From contig JAOIUY010000002.1 in assembly GCA_028223755.1 (NCBI GenBank), forward strand, positions 1 through 64,000: a stretch of 64,000 nt of DNA, read 5' to 3'. Source of the stretch: Pseudomonadales bacterium. GTDB taxonomy: Bacteria > Pseudomonadota > Gammaproteobacteria > Pseudomonadales > UBA7434. A model generated the notes under the pieces. The model worked only from the letters and a program-made list of their open reading frames with translations, ran no database searches and was not told the origin of the DNA. Position numbers and translations under genes: made by a program. Below are positions 36,756 to 46,704 of the stretch, piece by piece. Every line of letters starts with the position of its first letter. Position 1 is the stretch's first letter.

Positions 36756-38183
36756 CTACGCTAAAATAGCGGGTAGTTGTTTTTGTAATTCTTGTTTCTC
36801 GCTCGTTCCCTGCCCAGTTAATGCAAAGCCAAGTAGCTGGCCACTGGTGCTTTTAAATTGAGCGATAATATTTTTATTATCTGCATTATCTATTTGTATC
36901 TCCCAGCTCCCCTGTGCATGTTGAGCGGGTGGCGCAACGACAACCGGACATGCCGGCGTTTTAATCGTTACTGGCATTGCTGGGTAAATCACCTCAGTAG
37001 GCGAACCTGCTAAAGTCTTAGCCAGCGCTCTTGCCGCAGCCATCAATGGCGCTACATAGTAAAGTACATGGCCTTCGACTTCAGCGCAATCACCCAAAGT
37101 GTAAACATTCGCAGCGCTAGTTGCCATTAATCTATTAGCAATGATGCCTCGATTAACCTTAATTCCACTTTGTTGTGCAAGTTTTATACGAGGTCGGACC
37201 CCAATCGCTGAAATTACGACATCAGCGGCAACCTCTTCACCGTTAGCAAGACTCACTAGCAACCCGCTACCACTTGGATGTGTATTAACCGATTCGGCTA
37301 CTGTCCCAAAATAAAACTTAGCGCCTTGCTCTTCTAATGCTTGCTGAACAGCTCGACCTGCTTGTTCAGGCAGCAATGTGGCTAAATTATAAGCAAGCGG
37401 ATCGACCGCGGTGACTTCATAGCCACCATTAAGTAAATCATTAGTGAATTCCGAGCTAATAAGCCCCGCACCAATAATAAAAACTTTTTTAGCGACCCTA
37501 TGCTGCAAGGTCTCTCTAAATTTGCCGTAATCCAATAAATCGTTAATCGAATAAACGCTTTCTAAACCCGTACCCGTTAAAGGCGGATTAACTACATCAG
37601 CACCACTGGCCATCACTAGTGCTTTATAGGCTGTCGACTTTTGCGTATTAACAAGCAATGTTTGCTCTGCGGTATTAATGGTTGTGACTTCAGTAAAAGT
37701 CCAGATACTGGCTTGTAATTGCGCGGCCATTTGCCCCGCATCGGCTTGTGCTAAATCATTAGCACCCTGCTCTCGCGTAAAACCCGTCGAAAGCATTGGC
37801 TTGGAGTAACAGCGACCATCATCAGAAGTAATTAATAAAAGTGGCGTTTCTTTATCGAGCTTGCGAAATTCGCGCGCTAAGTTATAGCCCGCTAAACCTG
37901 TACCTATAATCACGATCGGTGCATCGTCTGGTGTATTGTCTGATGCGTTGTCTGTCGCCTTATCTTTTTCTGTATGCTCTACGCTATCGGCTATTTCAGT
38001 AGTCGCGGCCTCACTAGGCGCTACCTCGACCATATCAAAATCTTCTTTGCCTACGCCACATTCAGGACACAGCCAATCATCAGGCACGTCTTCCCAGCGT
38101 GTGCCGGGGGCAATACCGTCTTCCGGCCAACCTTTGGCTTCTTCATAGAGCCAACCGCAGACTAGACATTCCCATACCTTCAT
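36756..38183 (-). CDS. Rubredoxin-rubredoxin reductase fusion
   Basis: A 475-aa fusion of two electron-transfer proteins usually encoded by separate genes. Residues about 1-52 form a rubredoxin with iron ligands in 'CLVCGWLY' and 'CPECGVGK'. A Glu/Asp/Thr-rich linker (about 53-88) joins an FAD/NAD-dependent reductase ('[20 protein letters not shown]', '[17 protein letters not shown]', '[11 protein letters not shown]'). The reductase passes electrons from NADH to rubredoxin, feeding alkane hydroxylase or oxygen/peroxide detoxification. It precedes HU and stands divergent from ubiC. Confidence 0.92.
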   Translation of the reverse strand: MKVWECLVCGWLYEEAKGWPEDGIAPGTRWEDVPDDWLCPECGVGKEDFDMVEVAPSEAATTEIADSVEHTEKDKATDNASDNTPDDAPIVIIGTGLAGYNLAREFRKLDKETPLLLITSDDGRCYSKPMLSTGFTREQGANDLAQADAGQMAAQLQASIWTFTEVTTINTAEQTLLVNTQKSTAYKALVMASGADVVNPPLTGTGLESVYSINDLLDYGKFRETLQHRVAKKVFIIGAGLISSEFTNDLLNGGYEVTAVDPLAYNLATLLPEQAGRAVQQALEEQGAKFYFGTVAESVNTHPSGSGLLVSLANGEEVAADVVISAIGVRPRIKLAQQSGIKVNRGIIANRLMATSAANVYTLGDCAEVEGHVLYYVAPLMAAARALAKTLAGSPTEVIYPAMPVTIKTPACPVVVAPPAQHAQGSWEIQIDNADNKNIIAQFKSTSGQLLGFALTGQGTSEKQELQKQLPAILA

Positions 38184-38317
38184 TGATTCAACCTCTATCT
38201 TTTTATAAACGGCGCATTCGATGGTGAACGCTAACGCACTTTGCTTGCAAGTTAAGGCTCAATACCGCATTCTCACCTTTAACGTTTATTCTTTTATCGC
38301 CAACGGAAAGCTAGCCA

Positions 38318-38884
38318 TTGTACGACCAACTGCCAATACGATTCCACCCGCAAAGTCCAAACTGGCGCGACTTTCACACTTGGTTTAGTCATGACTTACC
38401 AATTGCAAATCGCGAGTGGTTACTCGATGGTAGCTCGCTGACAAAGCGTCTAATCAAAACCAGTAATAACCAATTTTCAGTTCAAGTGCTTCGCCAACAA
38501 TGGGATAACGCAGCACTATCCGAATATGATCTTTTAAGGATATCCCCTCGGCAGCGCTGTCTTATCCGCGAAGTATTATTGCTGTGTCATGGGCAGCCTT
38601 GGGTTTATGCGCGAAGCGTTCTGCCGATAAGCTCACTAACAGGTGAATTAAGGCATTTGCGCCACTTTGATAATCGACCGCTGGGGCAGTTACTTTTTAA
38701 TACACCAGGCATGCATAGAAGCCCATTTCAAATAGCTTGCTTAACAACATCAGACTTGCCGCTTCAAGCCACATTGTCGTTAAAAGAAAAAAACTCAACG
38801 CTTTGGGGTCGACGATCTCGATTTGTGATTTACAATAAGCCCTTACTCGTCAGTGAAATTTTTCTGCCCAATTTTCAAGCCTAA
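38318..38884 (+). CDS. ubiC: Chorismate lyase UbiC
   Basis: Converts chorismate to 4-hydroxybenzoate and pyruvate, the first ubiquinone-specific step. The 188-aa product starts at TTG 38318 with GGAAAG 7 nt upstream. Typical segments are 'EWLLDGSSLTKRL', 'IREVLLLCHGQPWVYARSVLP' with the conserved Arg, 'LGQLLF' and the C-terminal 'VSEIFLPNF' with the active-site Glu. ubiA follows 58 bp downstream, the standard pairing. Confidence 0.92.
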   Translation: MYDQLPIRFHPQSPNWRDFHTWFSHDLPIANREWLLDGSSLTKRLIKTSNNQFSVQVLRQQWDNAALSEYDLLRISPRQRCLIREVLLLCHGQPWVYARSVLPISSLTGELRHLRHFDNRPLGQLLFNTPGMHRSPFQIACLTTSDLPLQATLSLKEKNSTLWGRRSRFVIYNKPLLVSEIFLPNFQA

Positions 38885-38942
38885 TGAAGAATCAGATGCA
38901 CGCACTGACAACTAACACTGATAAAATGAAGTTTGGTTTTTT

Positions 38943-39821
38943 ATGCTCGCTTTAACGCCTCGCAATATTAGTCACTACCTACAATTAATGCGTGTCGATA
39001 GACCCATCGGTACTTATTTAGTTATTTGGCCAGCGCTTTGGTCGTTATGGATAGCCGCTGAGGGTATGCCTAATCCATTGTTAATTATTGTATTTATTGC
39101 CGGCGCATTTTTAATGCGCTCGGCAGGTTGTGTTATTAATGATTTTGCCGATCGTCATATTGATGGACATATTGAGCGCACCCAAAATCGACCGTTGGCT
39201 GCCGGCTTAGTCACGGCTACTGAAGCGATACAGCTTTTTATATTGTTATGTGCCTGCGCTGCTTTACTATTATTTTTTACTAATCGCCTAACGGTGTTAC
39301 TCGCTGTGGTCGCTCTATTACTTGCTGCACTTTACCCTTTTACAAAACGCTTTACTCACTTACCTCAAGTGTTTTTAGGTATGGCATTTAGCTGCTCAAT
39401 TCCAATGGCTTTTGCCGCACAAACAAACACACTACCAGAAATCATAATCCCACTTTATGCCGCTGTTGTTGTTTGGGTTATTGTCTATGATACTTTTTAC
39501 GCCATGGTTGATCGTGAAGATGATTTAAAAATTGGTGTAAAATCCACAGCCATACTATTTGGCCGCTATGAAAAGCTAATTACCTCCACCCTGCAAATTA
39601 TTTTTATTGCGCTAATAATTAAAATTGGTCTGCTCATAGAGCTAGGCCGTATTTATTATGGCTCCGTTGTTGTTACAGCCTTATTTTTTATTTATCAACA
39701 ACAACTCATCAGCCAGCGTGAAAAGGATAAATGCTTTAGGGCTTTTTTAAACAATAATTATGTCGGCATGGCTATTTTTATTGGCATTGCCGCCGACTAT
39801 GCATTCTATATAGCAATATAA
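38943..39821 (+). CDS. ubiA: 4-hydroxybenzoate octaprenyltransferase UbiA
   Basis: Inner-membrane prenyltransferase that attaches the polyprenyl tail to 4-hydroxybenzoate. The 292-aa protein has eight or nine membrane helices and both Asp-rich motifs, 'NDFADRHID' and 'DTFYAMVDREDD', that bind the Mg-diphosphate. 'MRVDRPIGTYLVIWPALWSLWIA' at the start is diagnostic. Cotranscribed with ubiC. Confidence 0.96.
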   Translation: MLALTPRNISHYLQLMRVDRPIGTYLVIWPALWSLWIAAEGMPNPLLIIVFIAGAFLMRSAGCVINDFADRHIDGHIERTQNRPLAAGLVTATEAIQLFILLCACAALLLFFTNRLTVLLAVVALLLAALYPFTKRFTHLPQVFLGMAFSCSIPMAFAAQTNTLPEIIIPLYAAVVVWVIVYDTFYAMVDREDDLKIGVKSTAILFGRYEKLITSTLQIIFIALIIKIGLLIELGRIYYGSVVVTALFFIYQQQLISQREKDKCFRAFLNNNYVGMAIFIGIAADYAFYIAI

Positions 39822-39850
39822 ATAATAATCGCCACATTTGGTTTAACTCA

Positions 39851-41029
39851 ATGGAAGTAAAGTTTTACAACGCTATCAACGATATTGGCCAGCCATTGTG
39901 GGAAAGCATTTGTGGTACGGACTATCCTTTTATTCGCTATGAATTTCTGCACGCTTTAGAAACAGCTGGAAAAGATTCTGAAACAGGTGCCGCTTGCTCA
40001 AGAGAAAGTGGCTGGCAACCTCACCATGCCATAGTCTTTAAAGACTCAAAACCCATTGCAGCCGCGCCGCTTTATTTAAAATACCATTCCTATGGCGAGT
40101 ATATTTTTGACTGGTCTTGGGCTGAAGCCTATCAGCGAAATAGCTTAAATTACTTTCCAAAACTATTAGGTGCTATACCCTACTCGCCAGTTAGTGGCTC
40201 AAGGATTGCTATTGCTGATAGCGAGGCAAGTCATAGCGAAGCTATTTATCATTCATTAACACAAGCTTGTATTCAAGAGTGCGAACAATTACAACTCTCG
40301 TCTTTTCATTTTTTATATCCAACCGAATCGGTTTCTAACAAATTAGCCAAACAGCAATTACTGCAACGACATAGCCATCAATATCATTGGTTTAATAAAG
40401 ATAAAAGTGGTGATGCCTATAACGACTTTGATGCGTTTTTAAATGAATTCAAATCACGCAAGCGTAAAGATGTAAAAAAAGAGCGGCAATGGATTAACAG
40501 CCAAGATATTAAGTTGCAGCGCTTCACTGGTAAAGATATTGATAGTGCATTGTGGGAGACTTTTTTTGATTTCTATCAACGCACCTATGCTAAGCGATCG
40601 GGTCATGGCGGTTATTTGCCAAAAGCCTTTTTTCAACGTATTGCTGAAACCATGCCTGAACAAATTTTATTGGTACTGGCTTTTCAAAATGGTATCCCTA
40701 TAGCTGGAGCGCTCAATCTATTTTCTTCTGATACTTTATTCGGCCGCTATTGGGGCTGCAACCAAGAAGCAGAATTTCTGCACTTTGAAGCCTGTTATTA
40801 TCAAGGCATTGAATTTTGTATTGAGCGTGGATTAAAAAAATTCGATGCCGGCGCGCAAGGCGAACATAAAGTTCAGCGCGGATTTAAGCCGGTTAACACT
40901 TGGTCAAACCATTGGATCCAACATCCGGAGTTTAGGCAGGCGATTGGTAACTTTATTAACCACGAAGCTGAGCAAGTAAAAACGAATATTGCCACCACCA
41001 CACAATGGCTACCTTTTAATAGCCGTTAA
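39851..41029 (+). CDS. GNAT family protein, COG3146 (peptidogalycan biosynthesis-like)
   Basis: A 392-aa protein with the COG3146/DUF482 pattern: 'LWESICGTDYPFIRYEFLHALE', 'AAPLYLKYHSYGEYIFDWSWAEAY', 'YFPKLLGAIPYSPVSGSRI', 'RKRKDVKKERQW', 'LFGRYWGCNQEAEFLHFEACYYQGIEFCIERGLKKFDAGAQGEHK'. This is a double-GNAT fold like FemAB. Its substrate is unknown; an amino-acyl or acetyl transfer is inferred from the fold. It starts 29 bp after ubiA on the same strand. Confidence 0.88.
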   Translation: MEVKFYNAINDIGQPLWESICGTDYPFIRYEFLHALETAGKDSETGAACSRESGWQPHHAIVFKDSKPIAAAPLYLKYHSYGEYIFDWSWAEAYQRNSLNYFPKLLGAIPYSPVSGSRIAIADSEASHSEAIYHSLTQACIQECEQLQLSSFHFLYPTESVSNKLAKQQLLQRHSHQYHWFNKDKSGDAYNDFDAFLNEFKSRKRKDVKKERQWINSQDIKLQRFTGKDIDSALWETFFDFYQRTYAKRSGHGGYLPKAFFQRIAETMPEQILLVLAFQNGIPIAGALNLFSSDTLFGRYWGCNQEAEFLHFEACYYQGIEFCIERGLKKFDAGAQGEHKVQRGFKPVNTWSNHWIQHPEFRQAIGNFINHEAEQVKTNIATTTQWLPFNSR

Positions 41030-41091
41030 TCGTCGCTCAACACAATAACGACGTATAATGCCCATCATTATTTTCAGCTAGGAGTTAATGC

Positions 41092-41580
41092 GTGTCGAAT
41101 CATAGGCCCTTTTCTGTTTTAGGAATTCAACAAATTGCTGTCGGTGGTCTCGATAAAGAAAAGCTACGTGGCTTTTGGGTAGATGTTTTAGGGCTAAGCT
41201 ATTCCAGTAGTTATATTAGCGAAGCTGAAAACGTTGATGAAGATATCTGTGAAGTGGGACATGGTGCGTTTAAAGTCGAAGTCGATTTAATGCAGCCCCT
41301 TGATGCCAATAAAAAGCCCAAAGTCCACGAGCCGGCGCTCAATCATATTGGTTTATGGATAGATAATTTACATGACGCGGTGACTTGGCTAACTGAACAA
41401 GGTGTGCGCTTTACACCCGGTGGTATCCGCAAAGGTGCCGCAGGTTACGATGTCTGTTTTATTCACCCAAAAGCGAATGATGCCTTTCCAATTGCTGCTG
41501 AGGGAGTGTTAGTTGAGCTTGTGCAAGCGCCGGAGGATGTTATTCAGGCCTATGCAACCATTGCAAAGGTTAATGCATAA
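41092..41580 (+). CDS. VOC (glyoxalase/dioxygenase) family protein
   Basis: A 162-aa protein with paired betaalphabetabetabeta modules of the vicinal-oxygen-chelate fold: '[26 protein letters not shown]', '[25 protein letters not shown]' and '[12 protein letters not shown]'. Metal ligands are possible at His (LNHIG) and Glu (VELVQ). GTG start with AGGAG upstream. The substrate is unknown. Last gene of the plus-strand run from ubiC. Confidence 0.85.
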   Translation: MSNHRPFSVLGIQQIAVGGLDKEKLRGFWVDVLGLSYSSSYISEAENVDEDICEVGHGAFKVEVDLMQPLDANKKPKVHEPALNHIGLWIDNLHDAVTWLTEQGVRFTPGGIRKGAAGYDVCFIHPKANDAFPIAAEGVLVELVQAPEDVIQAYATIAKVNA

Positions 41581-41610
41581 ACCCAAAATAAAAATCAGTT
41601 GCTAATGACA

Positions 41611-42171
41611 CTAACCGCCAATGGCTAGAAATATATTAGGCAACACGATTGAACGCAAAACATGAATGACAAACATAGCCAGCATGGGTGAAAAATCTAA
41701 GCCGCCCATAGGTGGAATGATTTTTCTAAATGGCGCCATAATCGGATCACTGATTTGGCGTAGTAATGAAACAGCTGGGTTATACGATTGAGGTGCAATC
41801 CAGTTCACCACAATGACAATAATAATCGCAAAAAAAGCAATCTTTAAACCAATATTGATTACACCAAACATACCCAATAATAAATACAGCATTGGGCTTG
41901 TGCTGATACTGCCTTTAAGTAGCATCATGACGAACAGGCCGACAATTTGAACTAACAATGCCAACACCACTGACGGCATATCAATACCCCATAGGCCAGG
42001 GATAAAACGGCGTAACGGCTTTAGTAATGGGTCAGTCGCTTTAACAACAAACTGAGAAATCGGATTGTAAAAATCAGCACGCGCAAGCTGCATCATCAAT
42101 CGAAGCAGAACAATCATTGTGTAAAGTTCAATGACCGAGCCAATCAGTAATTCTAAAATTTGATTTATCAT
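41611..42171 (-). CDS. yggT: YggT family membrane protein
   Basis: A 186-aa inner-membrane protein made of two YggT repeats, each with 'NPISQFVVKATDPLLKPLRRFIPG' or 'NPAVSLLRQISDPIMAPFRKIIPPMGGLDFSPM'. Roughly four helices. Linked to osmotic-stress tolerance and cell division in other bacteria; function not settled. It is the last gene of the yggS-proC-yggT cluster. Confidence 0.93.
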   Translation of the reverse strand: MINQILELLIGSVIELYTMIVLLRLMMQLARADFYNPISQFVVKATDPLLKPLRRFIPGLWGIDMPSVVLALLVQIVGLFVMMLLKGSISTSPMLYLLLGMFGVINIGLKIAFFAIIIVIVVNWIAPQSYNPAVSLLRQISDPIMAPFRKIIPPMGGLDFSPMLAMFVIHVLRSIVLPNIFLAIGG

Positions 42172-42237
42172 TTAAAGCTGTTCTCTTTTAATTTATCTAT
42201 TTAATCCGTCGTAAAAGGCATTCGATATCTAAGACGG

Positions 42238-43101
42238 CTAAGCTAACTCTTTTGCTAATGCTTGCGAACGATCAGATGCAGCTTGTAAAGCTTGATCGAC
42301 AATACGACTTAAATCATTGGCTTGAAAACTTTCTATTGCCGCTTGAGTTGTTCCGTTAGGAGACGTTACACGTTTGCGTAGCTCGGCAACATCGACATCA
42401 CTTTCTAAAGCCATGCGCGCTGCACCTAGTGCAGTTTGCTGTGTTAATTGTGCAGAAGCTTCAGCACTTAAACCTAACTGCTGACCAGCAGCCTGCATTG
42501 CTTCCATCAATAAAAAGAAATACGCAGGCCCACTACCAGAAACTGCTGTAACCGCATCTAATTCTGCTTCTTCTGCAACCCAAACCACAATCCCTACTGC
42601 CGATAAAATAACTTCGGCCATTTTTTGTTGCTCGGCTGACACTTTATTCGTTGCATATAAACCGGTGGCTCCAACTTGCAACAGTGCAGGTGTGTTAGGC
42701 ATACAGCGAACAATTGGCACGTCTTTACCTGCCCAGCCTTGCAGACTGTCACAAGCAAGACCTGCCGCAATCGATACTAACAACGGTTTTTTAGCGATCA
42801 GTATATTTTGTAGTGGCGTTAATACATCCTTCATCACCTGAGGCTTAACGGCCAGAATAACGATGTCAGCATGCTCAATGACATCAGCGTTAGATGTTGA
42901 TGTCGTAACAGCACCAAGCGCTGCAACAGCCTCGAGACTGGCTTCAACAGGATCACTACAAGCCAGATTCTCAGCTGGATAACCTTGCTTTAACAAGCCG
43001 CCCATTAAGCTGCGCGCCATATTGCCAGCACCAATAAAAGCGATGTTCGCTATCTTAGACTCCGCACTGCTGGTTGATAAATTATTTGTTGGTTTAGTCA
43101 A
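42238..43101 (-). CDS. proC: Pyrroline-5-carboxylate reductase ProC
   Basis: NAD(P)H-dependent last step of proline synthesis. The 287-aa protein has the Rossmann motif 'IAFIGAGNMARSLMGGL', 'VILAVKPQVM', 'SIAAGL' and the C-terminal signature 'AVSGSGPAYFFLLMEA', 'RKRVTSPNGTTQAAIESF'. The N-terminal 17 residues before the Rossmann strand are a little longer than usual. It lies between yggS and yggT. Confidence 0.96.
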   Translation of the reverse strand: MTKPTNNLSTSSAESKIANIAFIGAGNMARSLMGGLLKQGYPAENLACSDPVEASLEAVAALGAVTTSTSNADVIEHADIVILAVKPQVMKDVLTPLQNILIAKKPLLVSIAAGLACDSLQGWAGKDVPIVRCMPNTPALLQVGATGLYATNKVSAEQQKMAEVILSAVGIVVWVAEEAELDAVTAVSGSGPAYFFLLMEAMQAAGQQLGLSAEASAQLTQQTALGAARMALESDVDVAELRKRVTSPNGTTQAAIESFQANDLSRIVDQALQAASDRSQALAKELA

Positions 43102-43185
43102 AACGACTCCGGTTTTTATTCATGCTTGCTGTGAAATTTCGCTGTCTCATTATGAAGTGACAGAATGATAGGACAGGCCGCGCCA

Positions 43186-43878
43186 TTATGAACTGCGAGC
43201 GCCAAAAATATCAGTCCCTACTCGTAATAAAGTTGCACCTTCGGCAATAGCCGGCTCAATATCTGCGGACATTCCCATCGATAAGCTGTCAAAACTCGAG
43301 CAATTTATGCATTGCTGCGCCTGCTTAAACAAAGTATTCATTCGCGCAAAGCTAGCGCGCGTTGCTTCAACGTCGGTTGATTTGGCAGGAATCGCCATCA
43401 AGCCTCGTAAACGCAGATTGGGCATAGCGCTAATCTGACTGACAGCATCAAGAACCTCTGCCGGAAGCAGGCCAGACTTACTCGCTTCTGCATCAATATT
43501 GACCTGCAGACAGATGTTGAGAGGCGCAAGACTCTCGGGTCGTTGCCGGCTTAAGCGCTGGGCAATACTGACTCGATCGACACTGTGCACCCAATCAAAT
43601 AACTCAGCAATAGAGCGAGTCTTATTTGACTGGATAGAGCCAATATAGTGCCAGTTAAGCGATTTTTCTCGAAGTTCGCTAATTTTGGCTTCAGCTTCTT
43701 GTAAATAGTTTTCGCCAAAATCGTTAATGCCAGCGGCAATAGCCACTTGAATGGCACTAACGGGCTGTTTCTTACTCACAGCTAGGAGTGCGATAGTCGA
43801 GCTTTCGCGCGAATAAAGTGTGGTGGCCTGCTTAATTCTTGCACGAACATCGGCAATGTTTTGATCAATAGCTATCAT
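43186..43878 (-). CDS. yggS: YggS/PROSC PLP homeostasis protein
   Basis: A 230-aa single-domain PLP-binding protein (TIM barrel, type III fold) that buffers pyridoxal phosphate. Signatures: 'LLAVSKKQPVSAIQVAIAAGINDFGENYLQEA' with the PLP Lys, 'WHYIGSIQSNKTRSIAELFDWVHSVD', and 'SMGMSADIEPAIAEGATLLRVGTDIFGAR'. Start and length fit. It is divergent from pilT and first in the yggS-proC-yggT cluster. Confidence 0.96.
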   Translation of the reverse strand: MIAIDQNIADVRARIKQATTLYSRESSTIALLAVSKKQPVSAIQVAIAAGINDFGENYLQEAEAKISELREKSLNWHYIGSIQSNKTRSIAELFDWVHSVDRVSIAQRLSRQRPESLAPLNICLQVNIDAEASKSGLLPAEVLDAVSQISAMPNLRLRGLMAIPAKSTDVEATRASFARMNTLFKQAQQCINCSSFDSLSMGMSADIEPAIAEGATLLRVGTDIFGARSS

Positions 43879-44005
43879 TTGTTTATAGATTCACCAATTA
43901 GAGCTGTTGTTTTAGCTTAACAATACAAATAGTGGATTTTAATCGGTTTGCGACAACTTTGCGGCAACTTTCGGGCAGACCTTTTTCGAAACGATAGGAC
44001 AATTT

Positions 44006-45040
44006 ATGGATATCACTGAATTATTGGCTTTTAGCGCCAAACAAAACGCCTCTGATTTGCATTTATCGGCTGGTCTACCGCCTATGATACGCGTCGATGG
44101 CGATGTGCGTCGCGTTAACCTGCCAGCGCTGGAACAAAAAGAAGTACACGAGCTCATCTACGAAATTATGAATGACGGCCAGCGTAAAGATTTTGAAGAG
44201 TATTTAGAAACCGACTTTTCATTTGAAGTGCCGGGCGTTGCTCGCTTTAGGGTCAATGCCTTTAATCAAAATCGTGGCGCCGGCGCCGTGTTTCGAACCA
44301 TCCCCTCCAAGGTTCTATCCATGGAAGATTTATCGATGGGCCAAGTGTTTCGTGATATTGCTGCCGTACCTCGCGGGTTGGTGTTGGTCACCGGCCCTAC
44401 CGGTTCAGGTAAATCGACATCGCTCGCAGCAATGGTCGATTTTATTAACGAGCATCGCTACGACCATATCTTAACGATTGAAGATCCCATTGAATTTGTT
44501 CATGAAAGCAAAAAGTGTCTAGTCAATCAGCGTGAGGTTCATCGACATACCCACGGCTTCAACGAAGCATTGCGTTCCGCGCTTCGAGAAGATCCCGATA
44601 TTATTTTAGTCGGCGAGCTGCGTGATTTAGAAACTATTCGTCTGGCTTTAACCGCAGCTGAAACTGGGCACTTAGTTTTTGGTACGCTACATACCACCTC
44701 GGCAGCAAAAACCATTGATCGAATTGTTGATGTCTTTCCTGCAGCTGAAAAAGATATGGTGCGATCGATGCTGTCAGAAAGCTTGCAGGCAGTTATCTCG
44801 CAAACATTAATTAAACGCAGCGGCGGTGGTCGCGTCGCGGCGCATGAAATTATGATTGGCACGCCCGCTATTCGTAATTTAATTCGAGAAGATAAAGTCG
44901 CACAAATGTATTCGGCTATTCAGACCGGCGGCAACCTTGGCATGCAAACCATGGATCAGTGCCTGACTGCACTCGTTGCTAATCGAACCATTTCACGCGA
45001 CGCTGCAAGAGAAGTCGCAAAAATGCCTGAGAGTTTTTAA
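44006..45040 (+). CDS. pilT: Type IV pilus retraction ATPase PilT
   Basis: Hexameric cytoplasmic motor that retracts type IV pili for twitching motility and DNA uptake. The 344-aa protein has 'ASDLHLSAGLPPMIRVDGDVRR', Walker A GPTGSGKS (130-137), Asp box 'IEDPIEFVH', Walker B 'PDIILVGELRD' and the PilT hallmark 'AIRNLIREDKVAQMYSAIQTG'. The pilU stop/start junction is direct: pilU begins at the next base after the pilT stop. Divergent from yggS, as in Pseudomonas. Confidence 0.97.
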   Translation: MDITELLAFSAKQNASDLHLSAGLPPMIRVDGDVRRVNLPALEQKEVHELIYEIMNDGQRKDFEEYLETDFSFEVPGVARFRVNAFNQNRGAGAVFRTIPSKVLSMEDLSMGQVFRDIAAVPRGLVLVTGPTGSGKSTSLAAMVDFINEHRYDHILTIEDPIEFVHESKKCLVNQREVHRHTHGFNEALRSALREDPDIILVGELRDLETIRLALTAAETGHLVFGTLHTTSAAKTIDRIVDVFPAAEKDMVRSMLSESLQAVISQTLIKRSGGGRVAAHEIMIGTPAIRNLIREDKVAQMYSAIQTGGNLGMQTMDQCLTALVANRTISRDAAREVAKMPESF

Positions 45041-46186
45041 ATGGATATTCATTCACTGCTCACCAATATGGTTGAAAAAGGTGCCTCGGATCTTTTTATA
45101 ACTGCCGGCGTACCGCCAAGCATTAAGCTTAACGGTAAGGTCATACCGGTTAGCAATACGCCGCTTTCGCCAGAGGCAACTCGCGAAGCTGTACTCAGTA
45201 TTATGAATGAAGACCAACGCAAAGAGTTTGTTAAAACTAAAGAACTTAACTTTGCTGTTAGTGCACGCGGTGTTGGTCGTTTTCGTGCAAGTGCATTTTA
45301 TCAACGTAATTTAGCCGGCATTGTTATTCGCCGGATAGAAACCCATATCCCCCAAATCGATGATCTAGGCCTGCCTGATATTGTAAAAGACCTATCAATG
45401 ACTAAGCGCGGCTTAGTGGTTTTTGTTGGCGCAACCGGCACAGGTAAATCGACATCACTGGCATCAATGATTGGCCATCGCAACCAAAATAGCCGCGGCC
45501 ATATTATTAGCGTTGAAGATCCTATTGAATTTATTCATCAACACGATGGCTGTATCATCACCCAGCGCGAAGTTGGCATTGATACAGAAAGCTTTGAAGT
45601 GGCTTTAAAAAATATGTTACGCCAAGCACCAGACGTGATTATGATTGGCGAGATACGTACTCGAGAAGCCATGGAACAAGCCATTACTTTTGCAGAGACA
45701 GGCCATCTATGTCTTTGCACGCTACACGCCAATAATGCTAACCAAGCACTTGATCGCATTTTGCATTTCTTTCCTGCCGAGCGACATCCACAGTTATGGA
45801 TGGATCTATCACTTAACCTACGCGGCATGATTGCACAACAACTGGTGCCAACGCCCGACGGTAATAGCCGCCGCGCAGTAATAGAAGTGTTATTAAATAC
45901 ATCGCTGGCGGCAGATTTAATTCGTAAAGGTGAAGTAAGAAAATTAAAAGATTTAATGAAACGCTCGAGCGAACAAGGTATGCAAACTTTTGATCAAGCG
46001 CTTTATACGCTTTATACACGTGGCGAAATTACTTATGAGGACGCAATTGCACATGCCGATTCAGCAAATGATTTGCGTTTAATGATTAAGCTTGAGCGAG
46101 ATGATAATGCCGAAGTGCTCGAAAAATCGACGCAGGGATTAACACTAGAAGAAAGTGATGACTCATCATCACGATTTGTTCGCTAA
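45041..46186 (+). CDS. pilU: Type IV pilus retraction ATPase PilU
   Basis: PilT-dependent accessory retraction motor. The 381-aa protein has the same layout: 'GASDLFITAGVPPSIKLNGKV', Walker A GATGTGKS (130-137), 'VEDPIEFIHQHDGCIITQREVG', Walker B 'PDVIMIGEIRT', and the PilU-type C-terminus with an extra acidic tail. Its start codon follows the pilT stop with no spacer, so translation is coupled. Confidence 0.96.
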   Translation: MDIHSLLTNMVEKGASDLFITAGVPPSIKLNGKVIPVSNTPLSPEATREAVLSIMNEDQRKEFVKTKELNFAVSARGVGRFRASAFYQRNLAGIVIRRIETHIPQIDDLGLPDIVKDLSMTKRGLVVFVGATGTGKSTSLASMIGHRNQNSRGHIISVEDPIEFIHQHDGCIITQREVGIDTESFEVALKNMLRQAPDVIMIGEIRTREAMEQAITFAETGHLCLCTLHANNANQALDRILHFFPAERHPQLWMDLSLNLRGMIAQQLVPTPDGNSRRAVIEVLLNTSLAADLIRKGEVRKLKDLMKRSSEQGMQTFDQALYTLYTRGEITYEDAIAHADSANDLRLMIKLERDDNAEVLEKSTQGLTLEESDDSSSRFVR

Positions 46187-46194
46187 GGAAAAAA

Positions 46195-46686
46195 TTATAA
46201 AAGGCTTAACCAGCTCTCAACAATTAATTTGGCGGCAATAGCGTCGACAGTGCCATCTCGATTATTACGGTTAATCGCCTGACCATGCTGTTCAATATCC
46301 TCAGCACTTGCTGCATGTCGGAATGCCTCTCGGCCTTCAGCTAATTGCGACTTTGCTTCGGCGCTTGATAATCTCTCATCACAAAGCTCAACCACGCAGC
46401 CAAAGCGACCATGCAATCGATTAGCAAATTTTCTAGCTCGTACAGACATATCACTTTCAGTACCGTCCATATTCAACGGCAAGCCAACCACTAAATAGTC
46501 TGGCTTCCAATTCGCTATTTGCGCTTCGATATCTTGCCACTGCGGCTTTCCATCTTTTGCTTTAATCACAATAAGCGGACGCGCTGTTTTTGTCAGCGTC
46601 TGGCCAACAGCCAAGCCTATTTGTTTTAAGCCAAAATCAAAGCCTAATATAATCTTATTTTTTTTATTCACGTTCTCATTAGACAT
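46195..46686 (-). CDS. ruvX: RuvX/YqgF, Holliday junction resolvase-like
   Basis: A 163-aa RNase H-fold nuclease (YqgF) needed for 16S pre-rRNA end processing. Motifs: '[20 protein letters not shown]' with the first catalytic Asp, '[28 protein letters not shown]' and '[16 protein letters not shown]', ending with '[15 protein letters not shown]' and its final Asp. It lies 18 bp after yqgE on the same strand, the conserved arrangement. Confidence 0.95.
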   Translation of the reverse strand: MSNENVNKKNKIILGFDFGLKQIGLAVGQTLTKTARPLIVIKAKDGKPQWQDIEAQIANWKPDYLVVGLPLNMDGTESDMSVRARKFANRLHGRFGCVVELCDERLSSAEAKSQLAEGREAFRHAASAEDIEQHGQAINRNNRDGTVDAIAAKLIVESWLSLL

Positions 46687-46704
46687 AAATAGTTATCTAC
46701 ACAC

